Shown: in pieces, positions 5,371 through 5,998 of the stretch
Layout of the letters: the number at the start of each line of letters is the position of its first letter
Position numbering within the stretch: position 1 is the stretch's first letter
Assembly (NCBI GenBank): GCA_022571615.1
Contig: JACZXM010000211.1
Coordinates: 1-5,998, forward strand
DNA: 5,998 bases
Reading direction: 5' to 3'
Source: Acidobacteriota bacterium
Lineage (GTDB): Bacteria; Acidobacteriota; UBA890; WLXD01
Notes under the pieces: model-generated
Database searches by the model: none
What the model was told of the DNA's origin: nothing
The model's input: only the letters and a program-made list of their open reading frames with translations
Made by a program: the position numbers and the translations under genes

Positions 5371-5998
5371 ATGGCGAGTCGAATGACAGTGGGTTGCAGG
5401 CTTGTTGGTGCCGTCGGAACGGCATGGATCCTGATGGCATTGCAGACGGCCGGGGCTCAGAACAACACCCCGAATCCCTATCGGGCGATCGAGGAAGTCT
5501 GGGCCCATCTGCCCGATGGCCGGCATTGGGGCGCAACCAGCGCCGTGTACCCGGACACCGACGGGGTCAACCTCTGGGTTGCCGAACGGTGCGGCGCCAA
5601 CAGTTGCGTCGACCAGCCGCAGATGCCGACGGTGTTTCTGTTCTCTCCGGAAGGCACAGTGCTCGAGAGCTTCGGCGCCGGAGTATTTGCCTGGCCGCAC
5701 GGCATCCACGTAGACGCTTCGGGCAACGTGTGGGTAACGGATGCGGTCGGTTTCGGAGGGCAGCCCGAGGGGCTCGGGCATGTGGTCTACAAGTTCAGCC
5801 CCGAGGGCGAGTTGCTCATGACCCTGGGTACCAAGGGGGTGGCGGGCGACACCGAGGACACCTTCCGCCAGCCCTCCGACGTGCTCGTTGCTCCCAACGG
5901 CGATATCTTCGTGGCCGATGGCCACGGCGCCGGAGGCAACAACCGGATCGTCAAGTTCTCGGCCGACGGCACCTTCATCAAGGCCTGGGGCCAGACCG
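5371..5998 (+). CDS. Exported NHL propeller protein related to peptidyl-alpha-hydroxyglycine alpha-amidating lyase (3' truncated by window)
   Basis: The frame is open from ATG 5371 to the window edge, giving 209 residues. A signal peptide spans about residues 1-29 and ends TAGA before QNN. The mature part begins NPYRAIEEVWAHLPDGRHWG, then LWVAERCGANSC (68-79), PHGIHVDASGNVWVTD (109-124), KFSPEGELLMTLGTKGVAGD (141-160), QPSDVLVAPNGDIFVADGHG (167-186) and NRIVKFSADGTFIKAWG (191-207). Order and spacing resemble the catalytic PAL domain that completes C-terminal peptide amidation in animals. R73 and H110 align with the PAL arginine and first zinc histidine. The position of the PAL catalytic tyrosine (DGY) carries histidine here (DGH, H185), followed by a three-residue insert. 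The bacterial relatives are annotated as lyase-like, but their true reaction is uncertain. The remaining zinc histidines would lie past the window. It is next to a metal-handling membrane protein gene. Confidence 0.82.
   Translation, partial: MASRMTVGCRLVGAVGTAWILMALQTAGAQNNTPNPYRAIEEVWAHLPDGRHWGATSAVYPDTDGVNLWVAERCGANSCVDQPQMPTVFLFSPEGTVLESFGAGVFAWPHGIHVDASGNVWVTDAVGFGGQPEGLGHVVYKFSPEGELLMTLGTKGVAGDTEDTFRQPSDVLVAPNGDIFVADGHGAGGNNRIVKFSADGTFIKAWGQT

Noticed and set aside
1..5998. tRNA, rRNA, CRISPR array, insertion sequence or attachment site
   Set aside because: No regularly spaced repeats, transposase-like frame, terminal inverted repeats or recognisable RNA gene sequences were seen on reading through both strands.

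Overview
The window is GC-rich (about 60-65% by eye) and reads as bacterial chromosome from a Gram-negative-type organism. Four of the five main genes encode proteins with export signals, and they include a periplasmic quinoprotein dehydrogenase, a c-type cytochrome and a multi-pass membrane protein. There is no rRNA, tRNA, mobile element or CRISPR array, and nothing fixes the taxonomy. Similar sets of PQQ dehydrogenases and NHL propellers are, from memory, common in Acidobacteriota and in uncultivated marine or soil proteobacteria, but that is only a guess.

Layout. Positions 1-71 hold the last codons of a plus-strand gene that begins before the window. A small plus-strand monohaem cytochrome c follows (frame 163-510). 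Its signal peptide appears to be split over two frames from 78 to about 162, which suggests a one-base frameshift. It ends tail-to-tail, 56 bases away, against a minus-strand operon. That operon is transcribed from about 3784 down to 567 and encodes an exported NHL-type beta-propeller protein (3784-2600), then a PQQ-dependent dehydrogenase (2588-567). The dehydrogenase ribosome-binding site overlaps the stop codon of the propeller gene. A 131-base divergent region (3785-3915) with short direct and inverted repeats separates this operon from a plus-strand HupE/UreJ-type membrane protein gene (3916-5280). After a 90-base gap comes the start of a second exported propeller gene (5371 to the window end). 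It resembles the peptidyl-alpha-hydroxyglycine alpha-amidating lyase (PAL) family and is cut off by the window edge.

How the genes may work together. The PQQ dehydrogenase would oxidise an alcohol, sugar or aldehyde in the periplasm. It lacks its own haem domain, so the neighbouring cytochrome c is a natural candidate electron acceptor. The co-transcribed NHL propeller is probably a partner or scaffold protein of unknown function. The HupE/UreJ-like protein may handle a metal ion; no hydrogenase or urease gene is in view to explain it. The PAL-like propeller may belong to the same extracytoplasmic set. The families are read from sequence motifs; the joint function is inference.
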